A stretch of 64,000 nucleotides of DNA, taken from NCBI RefSeq assembly GCF_000429825.1, contig NZ_KE386962.1, positions 1 through 64,000 on the forward strand, given 5' to 3'. Shown here piece after piece: positions 7,234-16,437 of the stretch; the first letter of the stretch is position 1, and every line of letters starts with the position of its first letter. A program made the translations under genes and the position numbers. The stretch comes from Cohnella thermotolerans DSM 17683 (GTDB lineage Bacteria; Bacillota; Bacilli; Paenibacillales; Paenibacillaceae). The notes under the pieces were generated by a model that was not told the DNA's origin, ran no database searches, and worked only from the letters and a program-made list of their open reading frames with translations.

Positions 7234-9720
7234 ATGAAGCGAAAGTATCGATGGGAAGTGGGCGAGGCCGACGAGCGGGAAGCGGCGGCGATTGCCGAAG
7301 CGCTCAAGCTGCCGCCCCTGATCGCGCGATTGCTGGTCGTTCGGGGATTCCGCACTCCGGCAGCGGTGAAGGCCTTCCTTCAAGAGGAAGAGGACGCCTT
7401 CCATGACCCGTTCGCCATGAAGGGAATGGCGGAGGCGGCGGAACGTATCCGCAAGGCGATCCGGGACGGCGAGAAAATACGCGTCTACGGCGATTACGAT
7501 GCGGACGGCGTGACGTCGACCGCCTTGATGATCCGCTTGCTCAGGCGGCTCGGGGGCGCTTTCGACACCTACATACCTCATCGCAGCAAGGAAGGCTACG
7601 GTTTAAATATCGGCGCGATCGACCTGGCCGTCGAAGCGGGCGTTCGCCTGATCGTAACGGTGGACAACGGCATCAGCGCGGTCGAACAAATCGCCTATGC
7701 GAAGGAGCGGGGCCTCGACGTCGTGGTCACCGACCATCACGAGCCGCCGGCCGTCCTGCCCGAGGGAGCGATCGCCTTGGTGAACCCGAAGCAGGCTGAT
7801 TGCGGCTATCCGTTCAAGGGGCTGTCCGGCGCGGGCGTGGCTTTCAAGCTGGCGCACGCCTTGCTCGGGAAGGCGGATCCGTCGCTCGCGGATGTGGCCG
7901 CCATCGGGACGGTTGCGGATCTCATGCCGCTCGAAGGCGAGAACCGCGCACTGGTGAAAATGGGGCTAAACGAGATGACGACGCGTCCGTCTCCCGGCGT
8001 CCGGGCGCTCGCCGCCGCAAGCGGAACGGAATTCGCCAAGCTGACGAGCGGACGCATCGCCTTCGGGCTGGCGCCGCGGCTCAACGCGGGAGGCCGGCTG
8101 GAACGGGCCGATCCCGCCGTGCAGCTGCTCGTCACCGAGGACGAAGCGGAAGCCGAGGCGCTTGCGGAGCGGCTGGACGCGCTGAACCGGGAACGGCAGC
8201 AGTTGGTGGACGACACGCTGGCCGAGGCGGAAGCCATGTGGCGCGACAAGCTGGAGGCGCTCGGCGGCCGGATGCCGGAGGCGATCGTGCTCGCGGGCGA
8301 AGGCTGGAACGCCGGCATCGCGGGCCTTGTCGCCTCCAAGCTGGTCGAGCGGTATTATCGGCCGACCGTCATATTGGCGTACGAAGCGGGAGCCGAAACC
8401 TGCAAAGGGTCGGCCCGCTCAATCGAAGGCTTCGATCTGCACGCGGCACTGACCGGCTGCGCGGAGCTGATGGAGCATTTCGGCGGGCATCAGGCCGCCG
8501 CGGGGTTGACGATTCGAATCGACCGGCTGCCGGAACTCGAGCGCAGGCTGTCCGCGATCGCGTCGGAGCGGATCGCCCCGGCAGATTGGCTGCCGAAGCG
8601 CAAGGCGGACTTGGTCGGAAGGGCCGCCGATTTGACGCTGGAAGCGGCGGAACTGCTCAAGCGGCTGGAGCCTTTCGGCAACGGCAACCCGACGCCGCGG
8701 TTTGTCGTTCGGGGCGCGACGGTCGTCGAGACCAAATTGCTCGGCAAGGAAGGCAAGCATTTGCGGCTTGTGGCCGAAGAGCAGGGGCGCAGATTTGAAG
8801 CGGTCGGCTTCGGCATGGGCGAGATGGCGGCATCGCTGGCGGAGGGAACGTCCGTCGATTTGCTGGGCGAGCTGTCGGTGAACGAATGGAACGGCAACAA
8901 GCGGGTGCAGTTTATGCTTCAAGATTGGCGGCACCATTCGCTACCCGTGTTCGACCGCCGGGAGGAGCGGCAGTGGCTGCGGGCGATCGAGCGCATGGCG
9001 GAAGCGGAGGGCGAATCCCGTCTGCTCGTTCTGTGCGCGTCGCACGCCGCTTGGAACGAAGCGCGGATGTCGCCTGCGCTGGCCTCTTCGGACGCGATCG
9101 TCGCCAAATACGGCGAGTGGGAGCGGTCTCCGTCGCTGCTGCGCGGATCGGCGTTGGACGAGATGGCCGTCGCGGCGGCGGGTTCCGCAGCAGCGGTCCT
9201 CCCGGCGAAAGCTGCATTTGCCGATGCGGACGGACTGACGCTCGTCCTGGCGGAATTGCCGGACCAGCCCGACGACGCGCTGGCGCTGAACCGGCTGCTC
9301 GCATCGGGTTATCCGATCGAGGCCGTACATGTCTTTTCACCGGAAGCGGCGGGGCAATTGTCGGCAGGCGCCGGCCGGCCAAGGTTTCCGGACCGCGAGC
9401 AATTCGGCCGGGTGTACGCCCTGTTCCGCCGTCAGGGTTCCTGGATCGACGCCCCGGACGGCTTTCTCCGCCAGGCGGCGGAGGCGACCGGCTTGCCGTT
9501 GTCCGTCGTGCGGATGATGCAGGAAGTGTTTGAGGAGCTTGGGTTTCTGACCGTCGAGCGCTCGGACGTTCGCGTCGTCAGCCAACCCGCGCGCAAAGAG
9601 CTGGATCAATCGCGGCGCTACCGCAAAGCGAAGGAACGTTTCGAACTGGCGGCGCTGTCCGCGTTGAACGCGTCGGAACTGAAGCTATGGATTCATAAGC
9701 AGCTGAAGACGCAAACATAG
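7234..9720 (+). CDS. recJ: Single-stranded-DNA-specific exonuclease RecJ
   Basis: An 828-residue DHH-superfamily 5'-3' exonuclease that degrades single-stranded DNA in recombination and mismatch repair. Catalytic motifs are visible: DYDAD (residues 87-91), the DHH triad (167-169), and DHHA1 motif regions with GGH (near 425-430), followed by an OB domain (about 470-560) and the extra C-terminal domain found in Firmicute RecJ. A two-codon ORF (ATG GGA TGA, 7229-7237) overlaps the start codon. It is slightly longer than B. subtilis RecJ because of an Ala-rich C-terminal region. Confidence 0.93.
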   Translation: MKRKYRWEVGEADEREAAAIAEALKLPPLIARLLVVRGFRTPAAVKAFLQEEEDAFHDPFAMKGMAEAAERIRKAIRDGEKIRVYGDYDADGVTSTALMIRLLRRLGGAFDTYIPHRSKEGYGLNIGAIDLAVEAGVRLIVTVDNGISAVEQIAYAKERGLDVVVTDHHEPPAVLPEGAIALVNPKQADCGYPFKGLSGAGVAFKLAHALLGKADPSLADVAAIGTVADLMPLEGENRALVKMGLNEMTTRPSPGVRALAAASGTEFAKLTSGRIAFGLAPRLNAGGRLERADPAVQLLVTEDEAEAEALAERLDALNRERQQLVDDTLAEAEAMWRDKLEALGGRMPEAIVLAGEGWNAGIAGLVASKLVERYYRPTVILAYEAGAETCKGSARSIEGFDLHAALTGCAELMEHFGGHQAAAGLTIRIDRLPELERRLSAIASERIAPADWLPKRKADLVGRAADLTLEAAELLKRLEPFGNGNPTPRFVVRGATVVETKLLGKEGKHLRLVAEEQGRRFEAVGFGMGEMAASLAEGTSVDLLGELSVNEWNGNKRVQFMLQDWRHHSLPVFDRREERQWLRAIERMAEAEGESRLLVLCASHAAWNEARMSPALASSDAIVAKYGEWERSPSLLRGSALDEMAVAAAGSAAAVLPAKAAFADADGLTLVLAELPDQPDDALALNRLLASGYPIEAVHVFSPEAAGQLSAGAGRPRFPDREQFGRVYALFRRQGSWIDAPDGFLRQAAEATGLPLSVVRMMQEVFEELGFLTVERSDVRVVSQPARKELDQSRRYRKAKERFELAALSALNASELKLWIHKQLKTQT

Positions 9721-9746
9721 TCATCGCTTCGGCGAAAGTGTATAAT
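9718..9746 (+). promoter_or_regulatory. Probable sigma-A promoter of apt
   Basis: TAGTCA (9718-9723) and a perfect TATAAT (9741-9746) are 17 nt apart; transcription would begin about 35 nt before the apt start codon. The -35 box matches only four of six consensus bases. Confidence 0.5.
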
Positions 9747-9786
9747 GCTACTCATAATGCGATAATGGAGAGGGGCCTAAAGAGGC

Positions 9787-10305
9787 ATGAGCTTCAATTT
9801 CAAAGATTACATTCGGGTCATTCCCGACTTTCCGCAACCGGGCATCCGGTTTAAAGACATTACGACGCTGCTCAAGGACGGGCAAGCGTACCGCGCTGCA
9901 ATAGACGCGCTCAAAGAGTCCGTCAGCGATCTGCAAATCGATGTCGTGGCGGGCCCTGAAGCGCGCGGGTTCGTCATCGGCGCGCCTCTCGCCCTCGCGC
10001 TCGGCGTCGGCTTCGTGCCGATCCGCAAAAGCGGCAAGCTGCCGGGCGAGACCGTGGAGGCCGCCTACGACCTGGAATACGGCAAGGACAAGCTCGCCGT
10101 TCACAAGGACGCCATCCAGCCGGGACAGCGCGTGCTCATCGCGGACGACCTGCTCGCAACCGGCGGCACGATCGCGACGACGTCGCAGCTGCTCCGCCAG
10201 CTTGGCGGCGACATCGTCGGCGCCGCGTTCCTGATCGAGCTCGGTTACCTGAACGGCCGCGAGAAGCTGCCGGGACTGGAAATCCGCTCACTCGTTACCT
10301 ATTAA
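9787..10305 (+). CDS. apt: Adenine phosphoribosyltransferase
   Basis: A 172-residue purine salvage enzyme that converts adenine and PRPP to AMP and pyrophosphate in the cytosol. The start ([21 protein letters not shown]) and the PRPP-binding loop [13 protein letters not shown] (residues 116-128) are diagnostic, as is GPEARGF near residue 56-62. It has full family length. In B. subtilis apt is followed directly by relA; here a five-gene block lies between them. A terminator follows 22 nt after the stop. Confidence 0.96.
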   Translation: MSFNFKDYIRVIPDFPQPGIRFKDITTLLKDGQAYRAAIDALKESVSDLQIDVVAGPEARGFVIGAPLALALGVGFVPIRKSGKLPGETVEAAYDLEYGKDKLAVHKDAIQPGQRVLIADDLLATGGTIATTSQLLRQLGGDIVGAAFLIELGYLNGREKLPGLEIRSLVTY

Positions 10306-10326
10306 AGTTTCGCCTGGCGTATCAAA

Positions 10327-10363
10327 GCCCGGGGCCTCGTTGCCTCGGGCCATTTCTTTTTTT
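10327..10363 (+). terminator. Rho-independent terminator of apt
   Basis: GCCCGGGGC (10327-10335) pairs with GCCTCGGGC (10342-10350; one G-U) around a 6-nt loop, followed by CATTTCTTTTTTT. Confidence 0.88.
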
Positions 10364-10765
10364 GCGGCCCTCCATGCCGCTGGGCTTTCGCTGTCTCTTT
10401 TCGCCAAGCGTCCCATTATCCCCATGTCTCAGTGCCGCCTAACGAAGTGCCGCATGCAACGTATTGTACGGCCGCAGGCGGGGTGTCTTCCGATCTTTAT
10501 GAAGTTTGACGAATCCTGATTGATAGGGATAATGGGATGCTCTTGGGAGAAAGAGCTCTATCCCGATTCTGACCGAAAGGGATAGCGGTACGAGGTCGGG
10601 AGAGGGGACGATGCGCCGATGAAGTGCCGGGAAGCGAAGCGGCGTCCAGAATTCGCCAGTTTAATCTGGCATTAAGGCGACGTTCATCGTCCGTTCATTT
10701 ATGAATGCTAGTATCCAGTTATTATTGGTTACATAGCTGTCATAGAATCGGGAGGTTCTCGGGAA
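10364..10765 (+). promoter_or_regulatory. Gene-free leader region with alternative hairpins before the efflux operon
   Basis: There is no plausible coding sequence in this roughly 400-base stretch. CTATCCC (10558-10564) can pair downstream with GGGATAG (10579-10585, perfect 7 bp), while its ATCCC can alternatively pair upstream with GGGAT (10534-10538), enclosing a CTCTT/AAGAG stem (10540-10544 with 10551-10555). The two folds exclude each other. I see no convincing sigma-A promoter. Function is unknown. Confidence 0.35.
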
Positions 10766-12319
10766 ATGAAGAAAAGGCTGAAGAAATGGATCGTGTGGAT
10801 CGTGGTCATCTGCCTGGTCGGAGGGGGCGGAGGCTTCGGCTACTGGTGGTTTACGAAGGATGACAAGGTGGCGGCAGCGGCCTCCTTCACCCAAACAAGG
10901 GTAACGAAGGGAACGATCACCGAATCCGTATCGGGCACAGGTACGGTTGAGGCCAGCGAGACGGAGACGGTTAAAGTGTCCGAGAACTCGACCGTTGCGG
11001 AAGTCAAAGTCGAGAAAAATTCGGAAGTGAAGAAAGGACAGGTTCTGGCGACGTTCGAAGGCGAAGACGTCAGCTTGAACCTCAGCAAAGCCAAGCTGAA
11101 TCTGGAGCAGCAGCAAATGCAGCTGGAGCAGGCGCAGGAAAAGTGGAAAAGCCTGCAAATTTCCGGCGCATCCGATTCGGAATTGGAAGACGCCCAGATG
11201 AGCATCAAGACGGCGCAATTGAACATTAAGCAGACGCAGCTTGAAATCGAGGATTACGAGGAGAAGGCCAAAGCGCCCGATCCGATTGTCGCTCCGATCG
11301 ACGGTACGGTTACGGCGGTCAACATTAAAGCCGGGGACGACGTGTCGCCCCAACTGGAAGCTTTTACGATCGTCAATTACAATAAGCTCGATATGACGAT
11401 TTCGGCGGACGAGCTGGATATCACGAAGCTGAAAGTCGGGCAGTCCGCGAATATTACGCTGGATGCGCTGAGCGACCGGAAGATTACCGGCAAAGTAACC
11501 GAGATTTCGAAGGACGGCACCTCCTCCAACGGCGTCTCGACGTTTCCGGTGACGGTGACGCTCGATCAGACGGACAACGTTCTTCCCGGGATGAACGGGG
11601 ATGTGGAGATTGTGATCCAATCCAAAGAAAATGCGCTCATGGTGCCGATTGAAGCCGTTCAGCAGATGGGGACGAGGTACTTCGTTCGCGTGCCGAACGA
11701 CGGCAGTTCTTCCGGCGCGGCAACCGGCGGTTCGTCCGGCCAAGCGGCCGAAGCCGCCCAGGGTACGGAGACGGATAAGAGCGCGTCGGGCGCAGGGGGC
11801 AACCAGGCAGCCGAAGGGGGGCAGCAAGGAGCCGGAGCGCGGCAAGGGGCAAGCACGCAGCAAGGCGCAGCGCATGCTTCTGGCGCAACGACAGGCCAGG
11901 CGCCGCAAGGCGGCCAAATGCCGCAGGGAGGCTTCCAGGGCGGCGGTCAAGGCGGTTACCAGCGGGGCGGCAGTGGCGGATATTCGCAAAGCGGCTATGC
12001 CGGGGCGCGCAGGCAACGGACGAATCAGACGGCGAACGCCGACTTTAAGCTGCAGGAAATTACGGTCGGCATCACGACGGATTCGATGGTGGAAGTCGTC
12101 TCCGGCTTGAGCGAAGGCCAAACGGTTCTCATTCCGGTCGCCGCTGCGTCGACATCCAATACGCGGCAGCAATTCGGCATGGGCGGCTTCGGTATGGGAG
12201 GCGGCGCCTTCATAGGCGGCGGCATGGGAGGCGGCTTCCAGGGCGGCGGCGGAAACTTCCGCGAAAGCAACCGCTCGAGCGGCGCCACAACGACCAGCAA
12301 CGGTGGTGGGCGCGGATGA
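10766..12319 (+). CDS. Membrane-fusion (HlyD/YknX-like) adaptor of an ABC exporter
   Basis: A 517-residue periplasmic-adaptor-type protein anchored by one N-terminal helix (about 8-28). It has a biotinyl-lipoyl-like beta domain, a coiled-coil hairpin (about residues 105-170, Q/E-rich), the second half of the lipoyl domain (APIDGTVTAVNIKAGDDV) and a beta-barrel. It resembles B. subtilis YknX, partner of YknY and YknZ. Two oddities are a low-complexity insert rich in Gly, Ala, Gln and Ser at about residues 309-422 that interrupts the barrel region, and a glycine-rich tail (last 50 residues). GGGAGG precedes the ATG. It overlaps the ATPase gene by 4 bp (ATGA). Confidence 0.85.
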   Translation: MKKRLKKWIVWIVVICLVGGGGGFGYWWFTKDDKVAAAASFTQTRVTKGTITESVSGTGTVEASETETVKVSENSTVAEVKVEKNSEVKKGQVLATFEGEDVSLNLSKAKLNLEQQQMQLEQAQEKWKSLQISGASDSELEDAQMSIKTAQLNIKQTQLEIEDYEEKAKAPDPIVAPIDGTVTAVNIKAGDDVSPQLEAFTIVNYNKLDMTISADELDITKLKVGQSANITLDALSDRKITGKVTEISKDGTSSNGVSTFPVTVTLDQTDNVLPGMNGDVEIVIQSKENALMVPIEAVQQMGTRYFVRVPNDGSSSGAATGGSSGQAAEAAQGTETDKSASGAGGNQAAEGGQQGAGARQGASTQQGAAHASGATTGQAPQGGQMPQGGFQGGGQGGYQRGGSGGYSQSGYAGARRQRTNQTANADFKLQEITVGITTDSMVEVVSGLSEGQTVLIPVAAASTSNTRQQFGMGGFGMGGGAFIGGGMGGGFQGGGGNFRESNRSSGATTTSNGGGRG

Positions 12320-13020
12320 GCGAATTCAAGCGCGAACCGCTGATCGAGGTCGAGAACGTCTTTAAACAATATACGCTGGCCGGGGAGACGTTGAATGCGC
12401 TGGACGGCATTTCGCTGACGGTGTACAAAGGCGATTTCATGGCGATTATCGGACCGTCCGGCTCCGGCAAATCGACGCTGATGAACGTGCTTGGCTGCTT
12501 GGATACGCCCACGAGCGGCCGTTACGTACTCGACGGCGCGGAAGTCGAGAAGCTCAGCGAGAACAAGCTGGCGACGATTCGCAATACGAAGATCGGCTTC
12601 ATCTTCCAAAGCTTTCATTTGCTGCCCCGGCTTCGCGCCATCGAGAACGTCGAGCTCCCTCTCATCTACAGAGGGATGGGGGCCAAAGAGCGGCGCGCGC
12701 TCGCGAAGGAAGCGATGGAGAAGGTGGGACTTGCGGAGCGCATGTTCCACCTGCCCAACCAATTGTCGGGCGGGCAGCAGCAGCGCGTCGCGATCGCGCG
12801 GGCGCTCGCCGGGTCGCCCCCTCTGCTGCTGGCCGACGAACCGACCGGCGCGCTCGACAGCAAGACGAGCCGCGACGTGATCGGGCTGCTTAAGCAATTG
12901 AACGCGGAAGGCAATACGATTGTGCTGATTACCCACGATCCCAAGGTTGCGGAACAAGCGAAGAGAGTCGTTCGCATTCAGGACGGCAAGCTGTCCGAAG
13001 AGAGGAGCGAGGCTTCGTGA
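12316..13020 (+). CDS. ABC transporter ATP-binding protein, YknY/MacB type
   Basis: A 234-residue ATPase of the LolD/MacB subfamily. Walker A (GPSGSGKST), Q-loop (FIFQSFHLLPRL), signature LSGGQQQR, Walker B (LLLADEPTGALD) and the H-loop (LITHD) are all intact. It energises the permease encoded immediately downstream, with which it overlaps by 4 bp (GTGA). The substrate is unknown; relatives export or defend against peptides or act in envelope stress. Confidence 0.93.
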   Translation: MSEFKREPLIEVENVFKQYTLAGETLNALDGISLTVYKGDFMAIIGPSGSGKSTLMNVLGCLDTPTSGRYVLDGAEVEKLSENKLATIRNTKIGFIFQSFHLLPRLRAIENVELPLIYRGMGAKERRALAKEAMEKVGLAERMFHLPNQLSGGQQQRVAIARALAGSPPLLLADEPTGALDSKTSRDVIGLLKQLNAEGNTIVLITHDPKVAEQAKRVVRIQDGKLSEERSEAS

Positions 13021-14186
13021 AGCTGCTTCAAGGCATCAAAATGGCCTGGTTCAGCGTACGCTCGCAGCCGATGCGCACGCTGCTGACCGTGCTCGGCATT
13101 ATGATCGGCGTCGCCTCGGTCACGATTATGGTCGCGATCGGCAACGGAACGGCCGAGCAAGTCAAAAGCCAGATGCAAGGGCTCGGCACCAACATGCTGA
13201 CCGCCAACGTCATCGGGCGCGGAGCCGTGACAAGCATCAAGCTCGACGACGTGAAAGATTTGGTCGACATCGACGGCGTCGCCGCCTACGCCCCGGACAT
13301 CACCGGCAGCGTAACCGCCAAGTATGGCACGAACACGTATACCGCTTCGGTCGAAGCGACGACGGCCGCGTTTGCGGACGTGCGCGAGTATAAGGTGGAG
13401 CAAGGAAGGTTTATTATGGATATCGACGGCACCTTCAAGCAGAAGGTCGCCGTCATCGGATCGGAGATCGTCTCCGAGCTGAAGATGACGAATCCGATCG
13501 GCAGCAAGATCGTGCTGAACGGCACCCCTTACAAGATCGTCGGCGTGTTGGCTTCCAAAGGGAGCTCTTCGGCCGGCTCGAACGACAACAAGGTGATCGT
13601 GCCGATTCAGACCGCCCGCGTCGTGTTGAAGACCGACGCCATTCGCACCATATACGTGCAGGTGGCGGACTCGAAGCAGGTCGATCGGGTGCAAGCGATG
13701 CTGGAAGCGAAGCTCCAATCGTTTTTCCGCAACGACGAGAACAGCTATACGGTATTTAACCAGCAGGATCTGCTCGACACGATCACGTCGGTATCCACGT
13801 CCATGTCGACGATGCTGACGTATGTGGCCGGCATCTCGCTGCTCGTCGGCGGCATCGGCATTATGAACATGATGCTCGTGTCGGTGACGGAGCGGACCCG
13901 CGAGATCGGCATCCGTAAGTCGCTTGGGGCGAAACAGCGCGACATTCTGTTCCAATTCCTTGTGGAAGCCTCCATGATCGGCGGCTTGGGCGGACTGATC
14001 GGCGTCATCGTCGGCGCGAGCGGCTCCTCGTTCGCGGGCAAGCTGATGAATTCGCCGGCCGCTCCTTCGGTCGACATCATGGTGCTCGCTTTGTTATTCT
14101 CGATGGGCGTAGGCGTTCTGTTCGGGTTCATTCCGGCCCGCCGGGCGTCGAAGCTCAATCCGGTGGAAGCTTTGCGCTACCAGTAA
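13017..14186 (+). CDS. ABC transporter permease, MacB/YknZ type
   Basis: A 389-residue permease with the MacB arrangement: one N-terminal helix (about 20-42), a large extracytoplasmic MacB_PCD domain (about 45-245) and three C-terminal FtsX helices. The family signatures GIGIMNMMLVSVTERTREIGIRKSLGA and the final RRASKLNPVEALRYQ are present. GTG start overlaps the ATPase stop. With the adaptor it forms a tripartite-like Gram-positive exporter. Confidence 0.93.
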   Translation: MKLLQGIKMAWFSVRSQPMRTLLTVLGIMIGVASVTIMVAIGNGTAEQVKSQMQGLGTNMLTANVIGRGAVTSIKLDDVKDLVDIDGVAAYAPDITGSVTAKYGTNTYTASVEATTAAFADVREYKVEQGRFIMDIDGTFKQKVAVIGSEIVSELKMTNPIGSKIVLNGTPYKIVGVLASKGSSSAGSNDNKVIVPIQTARVVLKTDAIRTIYVQVADSKQVDRVQAMLEAKLQSFFRNDENSYTVFNQQDLLDTITSVSTSMSTMLTYVAGISLLVGGIGIMNMMLVSVTERTREIGIRKSLGAKQRDILFQFLVEASMIGGLGGLIGVIVGASGSSFAGKLMNSPAAPSVDIMVLALLFSMGVGVLFGFIPARRASKLNPVEALRYQ

Positions 14187-14225
14187 GCCGGTGAAATCCA
14201 TTTCCGTAAAGGAGTGCGGGCGCTC

Positions 14226-14909
14226 ATGGCCGTTGCCAATATTCTAATCATCGAAGATGATCCTTATATCAGCGACCTGATCGGTCTGTACCTGAAGCGG
14301 GAAGGCTTTCAATATTCGGCCGCGAGCGACGGAGAGGACGGGGTCGAACAGTTCCTCTCCGCCCCGCCGGATCTCGTCATTCTCGATCTGATGCTGCCGG
14401 GCTTCGACGGCTGGACCGTCTGCAGGCGGATCCGGGCCGAGCGGTCGACGCCGATCATTATTTTGACGGGCAAGGGCGAGAGCTACGACAAGCTGAAGGG
14501 CTTCGAGCTCGGAGCGGACGATTACCTGGTGAAGCCGTTCGACCCGAAGGAGCTGCTGGCCCGCATTAAGGCCGTACTGCGCCGGACGAAGCCGGGCTTC
14601 GCCCGGGATCCGGTTAGGCTGCCCGATCTGGTCATCGACTTGGACCGTTACGTCGTGCAATGCGGCGGCGCCGAATTGACGCTTCCTCCGAAGGAGATGG
14701 AACTGCTGCACGCGCTCGCGTCGATGCCGAACCGGGTGCAGACAAGGGAGCAGCTGCTGGACCGGGTGTGGGGGTTCGACTTCGAAGGCGATCCGCGAAC
14801 GGTGGACGTGCATATTAAGCGAATTCGGGAGAAAATCGGTTCGTCGGCGCATTACCGCATCGAGACGATACGGGGCGTCGGCTACAAATTCGAGGTGAGC
14901 GGAGCATGA
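14226..14909 (+). CDS. Response regulator, OmpR/PhoB family
   Basis: A 227-residue two-component regulator. The receiver domain has the acidic pair (EDD, about 11-13), phospho-acceptor Asp54 (LDLMLPGFDG), T/S (ILTGKG) and Lys (DYLVKPFDPKE); the C-terminal winged helix ends in the typical RTVDVHIKRIREKI...GVGYKFE region. The ATG at 14226 gives the usual N-terminus; AAGGAG lies about 12 nt upstream and an in-frame GTG at 14214 overlaps it. It overlaps the kinase gene by 4 bp and probably controls the exporter just upstream. Confidence 0.93.
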   Translation: MAVANILIIEDDPYISDLIGLYLKREGFQYSAASDGEDGVEQFLSAPPDLVILDLMLPGFDGWTVCRRIRAERSTPIIILTGKGESYDKLKGFELGADDYLVKPFDPKELLARIKAVLRRTKPGFARDPVRLPDLVIDLDRYVVQCGGAELTLPPKEMELLHALASMPNRVQTREQLLDRVWGFDFEGDPRTVDVHIKRIREKIGSSAHYRIETIRGVGYKFEVSGA

Positions 14910-16354
14910 TCCGGTGGAACGGCATCACCGTCAAGCTGCTGCTCGCCTTTTTCGCCGTTTTGCTCATCTCTTTCGCCGTCACGTCGGCCATCTCCGTCTG
15001 GTTCGTCAGCTCCGCCCTCGGCCATCGGAACTTCAAATTCGAAGAAGAGCAGTTGAACGTGGCCGCGGCCTTGATCCGCAGCTCCTATCGGGAGAGGTGG
15101 GACGAGGATATGCTCCGCTCCGCGCTGCAGATGGCGAGCGGACCGATGAACCGCACGATCTACGTGCTGGACCGCAGCGGGAGGGTGCTGCTGAAAGCGG
15201 GCAACCCGAATTCGCCGCTGCCTCTGCCGTCCGTCTCGGAGGAGCCGCTCACGGACGTGCTCCGGAAAGGCAAAACCGTCGTCGCCCAGCCGATCGGGGA
15301 AAGCGGTTCCGCCAGACTGTCCGCCGCTCCCGTCAGCGGCTCGAACCGGATCGGTGCCAAAGCCGTCGTTATCGTCTCCCGCGAATTCAAGCGGGAGTTC
15401 GGCCTGTTCACGGGACTTTTCCGCAACATTATGATCTCGACCCTTGTCACCGCTTGCATCATCGTCTTCTTCGTCTCCGGCCGAATGACGGCCCGGCTCC
15501 GCAGAATGAAGGACGCGGCGCAGCTGATCGCCAAGGGGCGGTTCGACGTAAGCTTGAACGTCAAGCCCAAGGACGAGATCGGCGAGCTCGCCGAGTCGCT
15601 GAATCATATGTCGCGGGAGCTGGCCAGTCTGGACCAGATGCGCCGGGAGTTTCTCGCCAACGTCTCGCACGATTTGCGGTCTCCGCTGACGTCGATCGGC
15701 GGGTACGTGGAAGCGATGATCGACGGCGCCGTTCCCGACGACCGAAGGGACGAATACCTCAGGCTCATTCGCGAGCAGACGCAGCGGATGAACCGGCTCG
15801 TCAACGATCTGCTCGAGGTGGCGCGAATGGAGGCGGGGCAGATCGACATCTCTCCCGTTCCGTACAACCTTACGGAATGGGTTCGCCGGCTGCTCGCCGC
15901 GCTCGACCCCGAATTCACCAAGCGGGCGCTGCGCTTCGAGCTGACCGGCGATCCGGAAGACGTCTGGGTGCTGGCCGACCCGCACCGGATCGATCAAGTG
16001 CTGTCCAACCTGCTGCTGAACGCGATTCAGTTTTCCCCGAACGGCAGGTCGATCGAGGTGTCCATCGAACGCCGGGGCAAAAACGCCGTCGTCAGCGTTC
16101 GCGACGAGGGCGTCGGCATCGCCAAGGAAAACATCGACCGAATCTGGCAGCGGTTCTACAAATCCGACAAGGCCCGTTCCGCCCACGCAGGCAGCGGACT
16201 CGGCTTGGCGATCGTGCAGCACGTGCTGGCGAGGCACGGCACCTCTGCGACCGTCGAGAGCGCCCCCGGCAAAGGCTCGCGCTTTGCGTTCGCGCTTCCG
16301 CTCGCCAGTCCGCCCGCCGGTTCCCGTACGCAGCTTCCCAGGCCGATCGGTTGA
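14906..16354 (+). CDS. Sensor histidine kinase with HAMP domain
   Basis: A 482-residue membrane sensor kinase. Two transmembrane helices (about 8-30 and 160-182) flank an extracytoplasmic sensor of about 130 residues; HAMP follows (about 183-236), then HisKA with His255 (VSHDLRSPLTS) and HATPase_c with N-box (LLLNAIQFSP), DEGVGI, and GSGLGLAI. It should phosphorylate the response regulator encoded just before it. Overlap and spacing indicate one transcription unit with the exporter genes. The stimulus is unknown. Confidence 0.93.
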   Translation: MIRWNGITVKLLLAFFAVLLISFAVTSAISVWFVSSALGHRNFKFEEEQLNVAAALIRSSYRERWDEDMLRSALQMASGPMNRTIYVLDRSGRVLLKAGNPNSPLPLPSVSEEPLTDVLRKGKTVVAQPIGESGSARLSAAPVSGSNRIGAKAVVIVSREFKREFGLFTGLFRNIMISTLVTACIIVFFVSGRMTARLRRMKDAAQLIAKGRFDVSLNVKPKDEIGELAESLNHMSRELASLDQMRREFLANVSHDLRSPLTSIGGYVEAMIDGAVPDDRRDEYLRLIREQTQRMNRLVNDLLEVARMEAGQIDISPVPYNLTEWVRRLLAALDPEFTKRALRFELTGDPEDVWVLADPHRIDQVLSNLLLNAIQFSPNGRSIEVSIERRGKNAVVSVRDEGVGIAKENIDRIWQRFYKSDKARSAHAGSGLGLAIVQHVLARHGTSATVESAPGKGSRFAFALPLASPPAGSRTQLPRPIG

Positions 16355-16437
16355 CGATTCCCGTCGCCTAGAGGCATAATGAAAGGAATACTTCATGGGA
16401 ACCGGCGGCGCCTACCGCCTATGGAAAGGAACTTGGC

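Noticed and set aside
10661-12172. A 503-codon minus-strand frame opposite the adaptor gene
   Set aside because: Composition artefact; the plus-strand adaptor has a ribosome site, anchor helix and HlyD motifs.
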